A stretch of DNA of 64,000 bases from an uncultured Pedobacter sp. (GCF_913776295.1 NZ_CAJYOJ010000010.1:1-64000); one strand, 5' to 3'; shown: positions 1 to 9,842, counted from the stretch's first letter. Notes: a model not told the origin generated them from the letters alone. Program-made: numbers and translations.

Positions 1-127
1 TCTTTTTGACATCAAAAAGAAAGAGCCCTTCGGCGGCGGCGAGCCGAGGCAAGGCTTAGCCCTGGGGCAAAAAAAGAAATGTATACGTCATTCATATTGA
101 TTTTTATCCAATAAATTATCCCTCAGA
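1..127. repeat. Long inverted repeat, copy 1 (cut by window start)
   Basis: Bases 1-127 reappear as the reverse complement at 51182-51332. The first 20 bases form a perfect palindrome of TCTTTTTGA and TCAAAAAGA arms around two bases. The GC-rich middle (cggcggcggc) and the AT-rich end near 127 are also shared. The second copy carries about 25 extra bases holding a small hairpin that is absent here. There is no reading frame of substance. Copy 1 probably continues upstream of the window. I do not recognise it as a named element; it looks like a dispersed genomic repeat. Confidence 0.8.
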
Positions 128-316
128 CTGACAACCGTTAGTTAATTCCTTCTAAACTAATCTCTATTGGGTGTGCTTTACATATTATCAGCTGATTATC
201 CTCCAAATATAAATCCTGTCCCAATCCTGTCGTTTACTAGCTTACCTAAATCACATCCTGTTTTAATGTTTCTTAAGTAGATTTTTTGCAAGATGTTTAT
301 AGAAAATTAAACTTTT
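128..316. other. Gap upstream of the LytS-type kinase
   Basis: This AT-rich stretch of 189 bases contains no gene. It should hold the promoter of the kinase/regulator pair. I see a TTTG near 287 but no clean TAnnTTTG box at the right spacing, so no promoter is called. Confidence 0.4.
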
Positions 317-1927
317 ATGAAAAAGATAGTTCTTTCCATTTTCTTATTCTTATTTGCGTTTTGGGCAAATGCTCAGAAAAGTAATAATAATGGCTTCGTA
401 AGTTACGGTAATAGCAATTTTTATTCTGCTGGTGGGAGCGAACGTTTTGGTGTTTCTTTAACTGTGGATAGCTTCACCAAAACGGTCGATTATCATAACA
501 CCATTCAAAATCAACCACTCAGTAACTTAGTTTATTTGGAAGGAACAAAAGAAGTTAATCTTTTTGGTTATATCAATAAAGATAGTCTATCTTTTTACCG
601 CTATAATATCGTTGAGAATGATAATCATCAAATCATTTCAGATGCAATCCCTTTGGTAAAAAATGTTGCCAAATTCTATCAAAGCGGAGCTAAAGTTGTG
701 ATAAACTTAGGAAAGTTTAATGTGCAAAATAAAAAACTAACCATTAACCTTTATAAAATTACCAATCGGAGTGAAATAGCAACAATCATTATCTATAATA
801 AAAAAATTCAACCTGCGTATATATCGTTTATTGCCATGGATGTCCGTATCAAAGGTGTGAACGGGGTGGAAATGAAGAATAGAAAAGATGCTAATCAAAT
901 TAATGTGAACCAAAATACCCAAAATCTGATGATTGTGATTAAAAGCACAGATTTAGATTTTGTGTATACTGTTTATTTAAAAGATAAATTAACAGGTAAA
1001 ATTTTATTCCGTTCTAACAATTGGCTTTACGGCTATATTACGCCAAGGGTACCTTATTTATTAATTGGAGCAGAATATTTTAATAAGTCAGGCGATTATG
1101 AATTGCTTATTATTCCTAAGCTTTCTCAAAGTTTTAATTCAAAATCTATTGAAAAAAGTACAACTCGTTATTCTTTTCATGTGAATAATACTCAAGACAA
1201 GTTTTTCTCCCAAAAACAGGTCATTATTTATGGTTTAACTTTATGTGCAATATGCGGGGTAATTTTTGGCACAGCGGTAGTCTTTATCAAAAAGAAAGAG
1301 GTCCAAAAGTTAGCCTTAAAACATCGTGATAAGGAAATCGCAAAACTCCGGTTAGAATCCGTTCGCTCACAGTTAAATCCACACTTTTTATTTAACGCAC
1401 TTGCCGGCATCCAAAACCTGATGAATAAAAACGAAATTGATAATGCCAATCGTTACCTTACTAAATTTGGACGTTTAACCAGGAATGTTTTAGATCATAA
1501 AGACCTTATCAGCTTAACTTCTGAAAAAACACTATTAGATGATTACTTGCAGATGGAGCAGTTGCGTTTTGGCTTTCATTATAGTATTAGCGCTTCACCT
1601 GATCTGGATGCAGAGAATGTCGAAATTCCGGCGATGCTTTTGCAGCCCTTTGTTGAAAATGCAGTTAAATATGGTGTAGCTGAAAAGGGAAGTGCCGGTC
1701 AGATCAAAATTAATTTTATCAAAGTGGAATCTGATCTAATATTAAGCATAACCGACAATGGAGCTGGCTTTGATGCCGCAAAAAATTACAAAGGTTTGGG
1801 GTTGGCACTGAGCAAAAACCGGATATCTTTACTGAATTCAATTTATAAAGAAACACCATTTGTGCTCGATATTCAATCTGAAAGCAACGGCACAACTGTT
1901 AAAATTACGCTTACCCAATGGATATAA
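317..1927 (+). CDS. LytS-family sensor histidine kinase
   Basis: This 536-residue protein is a membrane sensor kinase of the LytS/YehU type. Residues 1-19 look like a signal peptide ending in ANAQ. Residues 20-298 form an extracytoplasmic part with no domain I recognise. One membrane segment lies at about 301-326. The His_kinase domain follows, with the phospho-acceptor His356 inside LNPHFLFNAL. The ATPase part shows PFVENAVKYG, DNGAGFD and GLGLALSKNRISLL. The stop codon is one base before the start of the LytTR regulator, so the two form a cognate pair in one operon. The signal is unknown. The family call is firm; the role (envelope or nutrient signalling) is inference. Confidence 0.93.
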   Translation: MKKIVLSIFLFLFAFWANAQKSNNNGFVSYGNSNFYSAGGSERFGVSLTVDSFTKTVDYHNTIQNQPLSNLVYLEGTKEVNLFGYINKDSLSFYRYNIVENDNHQIISDAIPLVKNVAKFYQSGAKVVINLGKFNVQNKKLTINLYKITNRSEIATIIIYNKKIQPAYISFIAMDVRIKGVNGVEMKNRKDANQINVNQNTQNLMIVIKSTDLDFVYTVYLKDKLTGKILFRSNNWLYGYITPRVPYLLIGAEYFNKSGDYELLIIPKLSQSFNSKSIEKSTTRYSFHVNNTQDKFFSQKQVIIYGLTLCAICGVIFGTAVVFIKKKEVQKLALKHRDKEIAKLRLESVRSQLNPHFLFNALAGIQNLMNKNEIDNANRYLTKFGRLTRNVLDHKDLISLTSEKTLLDDYLQMEQLRFGFHYSISASPDLDAENVEIPAMLLQPFVENAVKYGVAEKGSAGQIKINFIKVESDLILSITDNGAGFDAAKNYKGLGLALSKNRISLLNSIYKETPFVLDIQSESNGTTVKITLTQWI

Positions 1928-1928
1928 G

Positions 1929-2672
1929 ATGCGGACAATTTTAGTAGACGACGAAGCGGGCAATCTGGAAAATTTAAAGATTTTGCTGGCCAAACATTGT
2001 CCAGAGATCAAAGTAGTGGGACACGCTACCACCATTGAGGATGCTTTTGCACAGGTTAACCTTCATCATCCCGATCTGCTTTTTCTGGATATCCAGATGG
2101 GTAAAACAACTGGGTTCGATTTATTAAGGCAACTTGAGGAGAAAACTTTTGAGGTGGTTTTTGTAACTGCTTATGACCATTACGGTATACAGGCGGTAAA
2201 ATTTGCGGCTTTAGATTATCTGCTTAAGCCGGTTGACCCCGAAGAGCTGAAAGCTGCGGTAGAGAAAGCCAAAATTAGAATCAAAAACAAAATCGATGGT
2301 GAGCAACTTAATTTTTTGCTGAGCCAGATTAAAAAAAGTGAGTCTGCTATTCCGAAAATAGCACTGCCGCAACAACATGAAATCCGCTACGTGTCGGTTG
2401 AAGATATTGTGCGTTGCGTGGCAGATAATACCTATACTTTTTTCTTTTTGGCTAATGGCGACAAGGTTTTGATTTCGAAACCGCTGAAAGAGTATGCAGA
2501 TATGCTCAAACCACAGGGTTTTGTGCGGGCGCACCAGAGTCATTTGGTAAACCCTAAATTTGTAAAAAGCTGGTTAAAAGAAGATGGCGGAACACTGTTA
2601 ATGGATAATGGCGATAAAATCCCGGTTTCTAAACCGAATAGGGAAATGGTTAAAGAGGCGCTGGGGAAATAG
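1929..2672 (+). CDS. LytTR-family response regulator
   Basis: This 247-residue cytoplasmic regulator is the partner of the kinase just upstream. The receiver domain (about 1-115) has the acidic pair Asp7/Asp8, the phospho-acceptor Asp54 in LLFLDIQMG and the conserved Lys100 in DYLLKPVDP. A LytTR DNA-binding domain occupies about 150-246, with RAHQSHLVNPKFVKSW and the terminal IPVSKPNREMVKEAL typical of the fold. I chose the ATG at 1929 because MRTILVDDE begins the receiver fold; an in-frame ATG at 1860 lies inside the kinase gene and adds 23 residues that do not fit. LytTR proteins usually bind pairs of short direct repeats. The target genes are not evident from the window. Confidence 0.94.
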   Translation: MRTILVDDEAGNLENLKILLAKHCPEIKVVGHATTIEDAFAQVNLHHPDLLFLDIQMGKTTGFDLLRQLEEKTFEVVFVTAYDHYGIQAVKFAALDYLLKPVDPEELKAAVEKAKIRIKNKIDGEQLNFLLSQIKKSESAIPKIALPQQHEIRYVSVEDIVRCVADNTYTFFFLANGDKVLISKPLKEYADMLKPQGFVRAHQSHLVNPKFVKSWLKEDGGTLLMDNGDKIPVSKPNREMVKEALGK

Positions 2673-3045
2673 TTTTTAAAATAATTGCATCATCGAGAGT
2701 AACCATCAGGTCTGTGGCCTGAAAAAAGGAATGACATCCTAATATACACTTTCCAACGTATTAGGTTTAATATTTTGCATCCTGCAAAACGCATTGAGCA
2801 TCGGTTTCTAATTCATTAAATAATCCTTAAGATTTCAAACCATATAAGAAATATAAGCTTATATGGTGCTCAAATGTCTTATATGGTTAAAAAAACAACA
2901 CTGAATATCAGTTTTCAAATAAACGTCATTAAAAGGCTCGAAGCAATCTTAAAACAACTGATTCGTGCTTAAGATTGCTTCGTCGTTCCGCCTCGCAATG
3001 ACGAATCTTTGTTTTTAAACCCTACATTTTTGTACTTTTGCGGCT
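2673..3045. repeat. Gap with hairpins and ACCATATAAG repeats before hisS
   Basis: This 373-base gap has no gene but is structured. The decamer ACCATATAAG at 2839-2848 is followed by its exact complement CTTATATGGT at 2858-2867 and again at 2878-2887, so two alternative stems are possible. Downstream, a perfect 14-bp stem (2939-2952 with 2969-2982, arm CGAAGCAATCTTAA) leads into cgtcgttccgcctcgcaatgac-like sequence that resembles REP-like intergenic repeats of Bacteroidetes. The long stem may act as a terminator or as an mRNA-stabilising element. The hisS promoter occupies the end of the gap. Confidence 0.65.
3008..3040 (+). promoter_or_regulatory. Promoter of hisS (TTTG-N21-TACTTTTG)
   Basis: TTTG at 3008-3011 and TACTTTTG at 3033-3040 match the Bacteroidetes -33/-7 consensus with a 21-base spacer. 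The -7 box ends only five bases before the ATG at 3046, so transcription should begin at or within a few bases of the start codon, giving a leaderless or nearly leaderless mRNA. Confidence 0.7.
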
Positions 3046-4437
3046 ATGTCAGTTATTAAACCCTCATTAGCAAAAGGTACCCGCGATTTTACCCCGGTTG
3101 AAATGGTTAAACGCAACTTTATTTACGATACCATTAAAACGGTTTTCAGAAAATATGGTTATGCTGAAATCCAGACCCCAAGTTTTGAAAACCTTTCTAC
3201 CTTAACCGGGAAGTATGGCGATGAAGGTGATAAGCTGATTTTTAAAATTTTGAATAGCGGGGAGTACCTTAAAGATCCAAAAAAAAAGGCGTTCGATTTT
3301 GCTGAAGAAGATAATAGCAACAAGCTGATTCCTTTAATCTCTGAAAAAGCACTCCGTTACGATTTAACTGTGCCTTTTGCCCGCTACGTGGTGATGCACC
3401 AGCACGAAATTACGTTGCCTTTTAAACGTTTTCAGGTACAGCCGGTTTGGCGTGCCGATCGTCCGCAAAAAGGAAGATACCGTGAATTTTACCAATGTGA
3501 TGTAGATGTGGTAGGCTCAGAGAGTTTACTGAACGAAGCCGAGTTTATTTTGATCTATAATGAAGCTTTGAGCAAATTAGGCTTAAAAGATTTCAGCATC
3601 AAAATTAATAACCGGAAAATTTTATCGGGCATTGCTGAAATTATCGGTAAACCTGATCTGATTATCGACATGACGGTAGCCATTGATAAACTGGATAAAA
3701 TCGGTTTAGATGGGGTAAGTAAAGAATTATTGGAGCGTGGTTTTACCGAACAGGATTTAGAAAAACTCCGTCCGGTAATCTTGTTAGAAGGTTTCAACGA
3801 GGAAAAAATAGCGAGCCTGAAAGAAGTTTTAGCCCAGTCTGAAACGGGTTTAAAAGGTGTTGCAGAAATTGAAGAGGTTTTTGACTATGTAGAAAGTCTG
3901 AATGCTTATGGTTTACCTTTAACGGCTAAATTGGAACTGGATATTACTCTAGCCCGTGGATTGAATTACTATACCGGCTGTATTTTCGAGGTTAAAACCA
4001 ACGAAGTGGCCATGGGGAGCATTGGTGGCGGCGGTCGTTACGATGATTTGACCGGTATGTTCGGCTTAAAAGGCTTAACCGGTGTAGGTGTTTCTTTCGG
4101 TGCCGACCGCATTTATGATGTCCTGGAAGAACTAAATCTTTTCCCGGCGTCTGCAGAAGTGGGAACGAAAGTTTTGATCAGTAATTTCGATGCAGCAGCG
4201 GAGAAATATGCTTTGCCGATTGTTCAGCAGCTTAGAAATGCCGGGATTGCAGCAGAGTTATATCCAAGTTCGGCGAAACTAAAAAAACAAATGGCTTATG
4301 CTGATGCCAAGAACATTCCTTATGTAATTTTAATTGGTGGCGACGAAATGGCCAGTGGCGAACTGACATTAAAAGATATGCAGAGCGGCGAACAAAAAAG
4401 ACTGACCGTTTTGGGTATTCTGGAATCGTTGAAATAG
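3046..4437 (+). CDS. hisS: Histidine-tRNA ligase
   Basis: HisRS charges tRNA-His with histidine using ATP in the cytoplasm. The 463-residue length is normal for the family. Class II motifs are visible: LRYDLTVPFARYV, motif 2 in RADRPQKGRYREFYQCDVD, the histidine-specific ARGLNYYTGCIFEV, and motif 3 around GVGVSFGADRIYDVLEEL. The C-terminal anticodon-binding domain covers about 370-463. The gene stands alone, with a strong promoter whose -7 box is five bases from the ATG. It converges on the methyltransferase gene downstream. Confidence 0.97.
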   Translation: MSVIKPSLAKGTRDFTPVEMVKRNFIYDTIKTVFRKYGYAEIQTPSFENLSTLTGKYGDEGDKLIFKILNSGEYLKDPKKKAFDFAEEDNSNKLIPLISEKALRYDLTVPFARYVVMHQHEITLPFKRFQVQPVWRADRPQKGRYREFYQCDVDVVGSESLLNEAEFILIYNEALSKLGLKDFSIKINNRKILSGIAEIIGKPDLIIDMTVAIDKLDKIGLDGVSKELLERGFTEQDLEKLRPVILLEGFNEEKIASLKEVLAQSETGLKGVAEIEEVFDYVESLNAYGLPLTAKLELDITLARGLNYYTGCIFEVKTNEVAMGSIGGGGRYDDLTGMFGLKGLTGVGVSFGADRIYDVLEELNLFPASAEVGTKVLISNFDAAAEKYALPIVQQLRNAGIAAELYPSSAKLKKQMAYADAKNIPYVILIGGDEMASGELTLKDMQSGEQKRLTVLGILESLK

Positions 4438-4446
4438 AAGTTATTA

Positions 4447-4546
4447 ACCACAGAGATCACTAAGTTTTCATAGCGTAAACGGAGCAACTTCAGTTGCTTA
4501 AAATTTATTCGGTGTGCTCCGTGCCTTTAAGCTGTTGGCTCTGTGT
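4447..4546. terminator. Long-range inverted repeats between convergent genes
   Basis: Between the stops of hisS and the methyltransferase, CACAGAG near 4449 can pair with CTCTGTG near 4540. CGGAGCA can pair with TGCTCCG, and AGCAAC-TTCA-GTTGCT forms a small inner hairpin. The structure could end transcription from both sides. Its type (ccacagagatcac...) looks like a common Bacteroidetes intergenic repeat. Confidence 0.45.
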
Positions 4547-5283
4547 TAAACCGATCTGCCAACCCGTAATAAAACCGGGAAATGAACATCCTTTTCTGCG
4601 TCATCACCCCAGGCTTCCTTTAGTTCGGTAAGCATGTATTCCAATGGGTTGCGTTCGTTGGCTTTTTTATAATGTTGTAATGCAGACCAGGTATTCAGGT
4701 AGCCGATTAACTGTTCAAAATTCCAGGTGGCTTTGATCCGGAAATGTGGCGCAATAATTTCTTCAAAAGGAAAAGGAATGGTTTGGTAACCTTCTTCAAT
4801 ATAATGGCGTTCACTATCCCAGTATTTGCCCAGAATATCTTCGTAAAGTTTATGTACAGCTTTATCTACCTTTTTGTCGATAACCATTAAGCCATAACCA
4901 ATTACTGCGAAAAGTCCGTCAGGTTTTAATGTCCTTTTTACTTCAATATAAAATGCCTCGAAATTGAACCAATGGATGGCTTGCGCTACCGTAATTAAAT
5001 CGAAACTGGCATCCCTAACTGATGTTTGTTCTGCCGGTTCCACTTTGTAAGTGATGTTGGGCAATTGTAAAGCATTTTTTAACTGATTTTCGCTAATATC
5101 TGTAGCATAAACCGCATTAAAGTACCGCGCCAATACCCGAGCAACCTGGCCATTCCCCGTGGCACAATCCCACGCCCTTTCCTTATTTTTTACCAGGTCG
5201 AACAGATAATCGTACAATTCCTGTGGATAAGTGGGTCGGTAGATGGCATAATCGGCAGATTGGGCAGAAAAGTTATCTTTCAT
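4546..5283 (-). CDS. Class I SAM-dependent methyltransferase
   Basis: This 245-residue protein has a Rossmann-type Methyltransf_11 fold. Motif I appears as AWDCATGNGQVARVLA (residues about 38-53), the acidic end of strand 2 as VYATDIS, and the post-motif as FDLITVAQAIHWFN followed by VKRTLKPDGLFAVIGYG. The QAIHWF signature is found in the family of small-molecule methyltransferases related to trans-aconitate methyltransferase and yeast Crg1, but the substrate cannot be read from the sequence. It is probably cytoplasmic. It is transcribed alone, convergent with hisS. Confidence 0.85.
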   Translation of the reverse strand: MKDNFSAQSADYAIYRPTYPQELYDYLFDLVKNKERAWDCATGNGQVARVLARYFNAVYATDISENQLKNALQLPNITYKVEPAEQTSVRDASFDLITVAQAIHWFNFEAFYIEVKRTLKPDGLFAVIGYGLMVIDKKVDKAVHKLYEDILGKYWDSERHYIEEGYQTIPFPFEEIIAPHFRIKATWNFEQLIGYLNTWSALQHYKKANERNPLEYMLTELKEAWGDDAEKDVHFPVLLRVGRSV

Positions 5284-5465
5284 GGTAATAATTGGTTTTT
5301 AAAAAAAGGATTGAATGGTATTGCATCGTAAATAACCTACCTCTTTCTTGATAAAATTATTATATTGTTGATAAACAATCCGTGATGATTTAAGTTTCAC
5401 TTTTGGCATTCAATCACTCGCTGATTCAACCATTCGGGATTCACTTATTTAATAATTCTATATCT

Positions 5466-6764
5466 ATGGAAAAAACAGTACAGCAAACTGATGTTAAAGA
5501 GGTAGAATACCGGTTAAAATCTATATTTGGAGGTTCGGTCGGGAATCTGGTTGAATGGTACGATTGGTACACCTATTCTGCTTTTGCATTGTATTTTTCT
5601 CCTGCCTTTTTTCCAAACAGTAATCCAACCGCGCAGTTATTGAACACTGCCGGAATTTTTGCCGTGGGATTTTTAATGCGTCCCATCGGTGGCTGGTTGT
5701 TTGGCAGTATTGCAGATAAACTGGGCAGAAAACGTTCCATGACAATATCTGTGCTGATTATGGCGATAGGGTCTTTAATCATCGGCTTAACCCCAGGTTA
5801 CAAAAGGATTGGCATAGCTGCCCCACTATTGCTTGTTTTTGCCAGATTAATTCAGGGCTTAAGTACCGGTGGTGAATATGGAACCTCTGCTACCTACCTT
5901 AGCGAAATGGCCACCAAAAAATACCGTGGATTTTATTCCAGTTTTCAATATGTAACCTTAATCGGTGGGCAGCTGCTGGCTTTAGGGATTCAGTTGATTT
6001 TGCAGAACTGGTTGCTTAGCCCTGCAGAGCTTCATGCCTGGGGCTGGAGGGTTCCCTTTTTTATAGGAGCGGTTCTCTCTTTTATCGCTTTGTATCTGCG
6101 TAGACATATTGATGAAACAGCAGCCTTTAAAATTAAAAATAAGGAAGATAAAAAAGGTGGCATTACCATACTATTAAAGTATCCGAAAGAGATTTTTACC
6201 GTAGTGGGCTTAACATTGGGTGGAACCATCGCTTTTTATACCTTTAGTACTTATATGCAAAAGTTTCTGGTGAACACGGTTCACCTAAGTAAAGAAACTT
6301 CTACCACATTATCATTTGTGTCGTTATTGGTTTTTGCCATTATGCAGCCTTTATTTGGCTTGCTGTCCGACAAAATAGGTAGAAAGCCACTGTTAATTGG
6401 GTTTGGGATATTAGGTACTTTATGCACCTATCCGATTTTAACAGGCTTAGCCGGCGAAACCAATACGACCATTATCTTTTTATTGATGATTGGTGCATTA
6501 ATCATCGTGAGTGGTTATACGAGTATTAATGCGGTGGTGAAAGCTGAACTGTTCCCTGCCGAAATCAGGGCTTTGGGTGTGGGTTTACCATATGCTTTAA
6601 CCGTTGCTATTTTCGGTGGAACGGCAGAATATTTTGCGCTCTGGTTTAAAAATATTGGTCATGAAAGTTATTTTTATTGGTATGTAACCGGATGTATCTT
6701 GATTTCGCTGGTTTTATACACCACCATGAAAGATACCAAACACCATTCGAAGATCGAAGATTAG
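5466..6764 (+). CDS. MFS transporter of the metabolite:H+ symporter (MHS) family
   Basis: This 432-residue inner-membrane protein has about 12 hydrophobic segments. The N-terminal GNLVEWYDWYTYSAFALYF and RPIGGWLFGSIADKLGRKR are hallmarks of MHS transporters such as KgtP (2-oxoglutarate), ProP and ShiA; the latter segment is the MFS loop motif. A second copy of the loop motif occurs as FGLLSDKIGRKPLL. I chose the ATG at 5466 because the 21 residues gained from an upstream in-frame ATG (5403) are not membrane-like or conserved in type. The likely substrate is an organic acid or similar metabolite taken up with protons. The exact substrate is unknown. Confidence 0.88.
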   Translation: MEKTVQQTDVKEVEYRLKSIFGGSVGNLVEWYDWYTYSAFALYFSPAFFPNSNPTAQLLNTAGIFAVGFLMRPIGGWLFGSIADKLGRKRSMTISVLIMAIGSLIIGLTPGYKRIGIAAPLLLVFARLIQGLSTGGEYGTSATYLSEMATKKYRGFYSSFQYVTLIGGQLLALGIQLILQNWLLSPAELHAWGWRVPFFIGAVLSFIALYLRRHIDETAAFKIKNKEDKKGGITILLKYPKEIFTVVGLTLGGTIAFYTFSTYMQKFLVNTVHLSKETSTTLSFVSLLVFAIMQPLFGLLSDKIGRKPLLIGFGILGTLCTYPILTGLAGETNTTIIFLLMIGALIIVSGYTSINAVVKAELFPAEIRALGVGLPYALTVAIFGGTAEYFALWFKNIGHESYFYWYVTGCILISLVLYTTMKDTKHHSKIED

Positions 6765-6818
6765 ACGTTTTTGGCTGTCATTCCCAAATGGACTTTGTTT
6801 GTAATGAGGATTATTGAG

Positions 6819-6895
6819 ATCTGCATTGATAATGCAGATAAATAAAAAAAGGCAGCGATAAAATCGCTACTCTCTTTCATCCGCGTTACAAACGC
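6819..6895. repeat. Three consecutive small hairpins upstream of rarA
   Basis: Three perfect stems with three-base loops follow one another: ATCTGCATT/AATGCAGAT (6819-6839), AGCGAT/ATCGCT (6854-6868) and GCGTT/AACGC (6883-6895). There is no reading frame. They may terminate the transporter transcript, or be a degenerate dispersed repeat. Confidence 0.5.
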
Positions 6896-7020
6896 AGACG
6901 ATAAAAATAACCGATAATTCCCCCTTGTTAGTCTGTGCATCCGTAACAAACTTATGCTGGTTCTATTTGGTTAGTAAATTATCGACCGACAAAATATTCA
7001 ATTTTTATATATTTACCAGT

Positions 7021-8301
7021 ATGCAAAACCTACCTCCTTTAGCTGAACGTATGCGCCCTAAAAACCTAGATGAATATGTTGGTCAGCAGCATTTGGTAGG
7101 AGAGGGAGCGGTATTGCGCAAAGCCATTGAAAGTGGTCAGCTGCCATCCATGATTTTCTGGGGTCCTCCGGGAGTTGGTAAAACTACGTTGGCCTATATT
7201 ATTTCGCAGGCGTTAGACCGGCCTTTTTTTAATTTGAGTGCCATTAACAGCGGCGTAAAAGATATACGCGAGGTGATTGACCGGGCTGCACAGTTAAAAG
7301 ATAGCTTTTTGGGTTTGCCTATTTTGTTTATTGATGAAATTCATCGTTTCAGCAAGTCGCAGCAAGATAGTTTACTGGGGGCAGTTGAACGTGGTTTGGT
7401 TACTTTGATTGGTGCGACGACAGAAAATCCATCTTTTGAGGTGATTTCCGCTTTGCTTTCCCGTTGCCAGGTTTACATTTTAAAATCGCTTACCGAAGAA
7501 GAATTGGTAGGCTTATTGCAAACCGCGATTAAAAAAGATGCTGTTCTGGTAGAAAAGAAAATTTCGATCAAAGAACACGAGGCTTTAATCCGTTTATCTG
7601 GTGGTGATGCAAGGAAATTGTTGAACGTGCTCGAAATAGCCATTAATGGTATTGGTGGCAGTAAAATCGTGCTGACCAATGAAAATGTACTGGCGCATGC
7701 CCAGCAGAACCTTGCGCTTTACGATAAGGCGGGAGAACAACATTACGATATCATTTCGGCATTCATTAAATCCATACGTGGTAGCGACCCCAATGCAGCG
7801 GTTTATTGGTTGGCCAGGATGATTGAGGGTGGAGAAGATCCACTATTCATTGCCCGCAGGTTATTGATTTTATCTTCAGAAGATATCGGCAATGCCAATC
7901 CGAATGCACTGTTACTGGCCAATAACTGTTTCGCGGCGGTAAATGTAATTGGTTATCCGGAGGCGCGGATTATTTTATCACAGTGTGTAACTTATCTGGC
8001 CAGTTCGCCAAAAAGTAATGCATCATATGAAGCCATTAACAAGGCACAGGCTTTGGTTAAGCAAACCGGTAATTTACCTGTGCCGCTGCATATCCGAAAT
8101 GCACCCACCAAACTGATGAAAAACATCGGATATGGAAAAGATTACCAATATTCGCATGGATATGAAGGTAATTTTTCACCTCAGGAATACTTTCCGGAAG
8201 AATTGAGTGGTACAAAACTCTACGATCCCGGTAAAAACCCCGCAGAAGAGAAACTGCGCGAAAAGCTTAGGCAGAACTGGAAAGACAAATACAAATATTA
8301 G
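7021..8301 (+). CDS. rarA: Replication-associated recombination protein A (AAA+ ATPase)
   Basis: This 426-residue protein belongs to the RarA/MgsA/WRNIP1 family, which acts at stalled replication forks and is related to clamp loaders. The N-terminus [21 protein letters not shown] is characteristic. Walker A is GPPGVGKT (48-55), Walker [10 protein letters not shown] (Asp105, Glu106), sensor 1 [12 protein letters not shown], and the C-terminal oligomerisation domain includes [21 protein letters not shown] chose the ATG at 7021 because MQNLPPL begins the conserved fold; an earlier in-frame ATG at 6925 adds 32 unrelated residues. A TATATTTA box ends five bases before this ATG, like the -7 boxes of hisS and purD. 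Confidence 0.95.
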   Translation: MQNLPPLAERMRPKNLDEYVGQQHLVGEGAVLRKAIESGQLPSMIFWGPPGVGKTTLAYIISQALDRPFFNLSAINSGVKDIREVIDRAAQLKDSFLGLPILFIDEIHRFSKSQQDSLLGAVERGLVTLIGATTENPSFEVISALLSRCQVYILKSLTEEELVGLLQTAIKKDAVLVEKKISIKEHEALIRLSGGDARKLLNVLEIAINGIGGSKIVLTNENVLAHAQQNLALYDKAGEQHYDIISAFIKSIRGSDPNAAVYWLARMIEGGEDPLFIARRLLILSSEDIGNANPNALLLANNCFAAVNVIGYPEARIILSQCVTYLASSPKSNASYEAINKAQALVKQTGNLPVPLHIRNAPTKLMKNIGYGKDYQYSHGYEGNFSPQEYFPEELSGTKLYDPGKNPAEEKLREKLRQNWKDKYKY

Positions 8302-8367
8302 TGTAACATTTTTTTCCAAATGCATACTAATAGTATATCGATTAAAAATCAAACACCTAAACTAAAT

Positions 8368-9840
8368 ATGCTGAGTATTTTTTTAAGCCATCAAAGAAAA
8401 TCTTTCTGGCGTTCGCGAAACCGGGGCAGTAGCATTGCCGGCCAGATTGTTTTGGGTTTTTTCATGCTTTACTTTTTTGCCATTGCTGTTGGCATCGGTT
8501 TTGGAATGTCGCATTTTCTGCCACAAATTTTCCCTAACAAAGATGTAATCTCCAGTTTCAATGGCATTATCCTTTATTATTTTGCGTTTGATTTTATTAT
8601 GCGTTTACAGTTTCAGGAACTGCCTACACTGAGTATCATTCCCTATCTGCATTTAAGGATTTCGAGAAGCAAAATCATCAGTTTTTTAAACGTTAAAGCA
8701 CTATTCTCTGCCTTTAACCTTTGGCCGTTTTTTATTTTTCTGCCTTTCTGCTTTACTAAAATTGCGCCAGTTTTCGGTGCTGTTACCACCATCATGTACA
8801 TCGTTTCTATACTTTCGATGAAGGTTTTTAACAATTATCTGGTGTTGTACATTAAGCGAAAATCCATTACCAATACCCTTTATACCTTTTTCGGATTGGT
8901 CATCTTTGCAACTTTTGCGGCATTGGAATATTATAAAGTTATTTCAATTATGGCCGCTTCTGATTTCGTATTCAGGGCCATTTCCGCACAACCTGCCTAT
9001 GGCTTTGTTTTTACACTCGCAGCTATTGCTATATTTTATCTCAATTCCGGTTTCTTGCGTAAAAACTTATACGTAGAAGAACTGAGCACTAAGCAGGAGA
9101 AAAAAGGCAGCACTGATTATGCTTTTCTTAACCGCTTTGGAAAAGTTGGCGAACTGGCCGCTTTAGAGCTAAAATTAATCCTCCGCCATAAACGCCCACG
9201 CTCAGCGGTAATTATGGGCTTCTTTTTCCTTTTTTATGGGTTTATTTTTTATAAGGAAAAAGCGATTAATAGCGATGCCTTTGGACAAATGATGTTTGGC
9301 GCCATATTTATGACAGGTATTTCGATCATTATTTATGGACAGTTTATGTTTGCCTGGCAAAGTGCCCATTTTGATGGCATATTGGCCAATAAAATCAATT
9401 TTAAAGATTATATAAAAGCCAAGTTTTTGCTCTTTACTATTGGTTGTACCATTATTACCGTATTGGCAAGTTTCTATGGGTTTTTAAGTTCAAAATTATT
9501 GCTGCTGCACCTGGCGGCTTATTTCTATAACATCGGGTTTGGAACTGTGGTGGTACTTTACCTGGCTACTTTAAATTATAAGAGATTGGACATTACCAAA
9601 GCCGCAAGCTTTAATTACCAGGGAACGGGTGCTACCCAATGGCTTTTAATGTTTCCTTATGCACTTACTCCCATTATCATGTATGTGCCATTTGGCATAT
9701 TAAATAAACCGTACTGGGGTTTGGCAGTAGTGGGTGTATTCGGTTTAGCCATGCTTTTGCTAAGAGGTTTTTGGGTAAACTACATTGCAAAACGACTTGA
9801 AAAACAACGATATAAAATAGCCGAAGGCTTTAGAGAATAA
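8368..9840 (+). CDS. DUF5687-type ABC transporter permease
   Basis: This 490-residue multi-pass membrane protein starts MLSIFLSHQRKSFWRSRNRGSSI, which is typical of the Bacteroidetes DUF5687 permease family. I count about ten to twelve hydrophobic segments in two halves, separated by a soluble linker at about 240-275. The stop is two bases before the ATPase start, so the two genes encode one ABC exporter. An in-frame ATG at 8320 would add 16 polar residues and is less likely to be used. The substrate is unknown. Confidence 0.82.
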   Translation: MLSIFLSHQRKSFWRSRNRGSSIAGQIVLGFFMLYFFAIAVGIGFGMSHFLPQIFPNKDVISSFNGIILYYFAFDFIMRLQFQELPTLSIIPYLHLRISRSKIISFLNVKALFSAFNLWPFFIFLPFCFTKIAPVFGAVTTIMYIVSILSMKVFNNYLVLYIKRKSITNTLYTFFGLVIFATFAALEYYKVISIMAASDFVFRAISAQPAYGFVFTLAAIAIFYLNSGFLRKNLYVEELSTKQEKKGSTDYAFLNRFGKVGELAALELKLILRHKRPRSAVIMGFFFLFYGFIFYKEKAINSDAFGQMMFGAIFMTGISIIIYGQFMFAWQSAHFDGILANKINFKDYIKAKFLLFTIGCTIITVLASFYGFLSSKLLLLHLAAYFYNIGFGTVVVLYLATLNYKRLDITKAASFNYQGTGATQWLLMFPYALTPIIMYVPFGILNKPYWGLAVVGVFGLAMLLLRGFWVNYIAKRLEKQRYKIAEGFRE

Positions 9841-9842
9841 TT

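Noticed and set aside
5403..5465. Upstream start for the MFS transporter
   Set aside because: The added residues are polar and unrelated to the conserved MHS N-terminus, which begins after the ATG at 5466.
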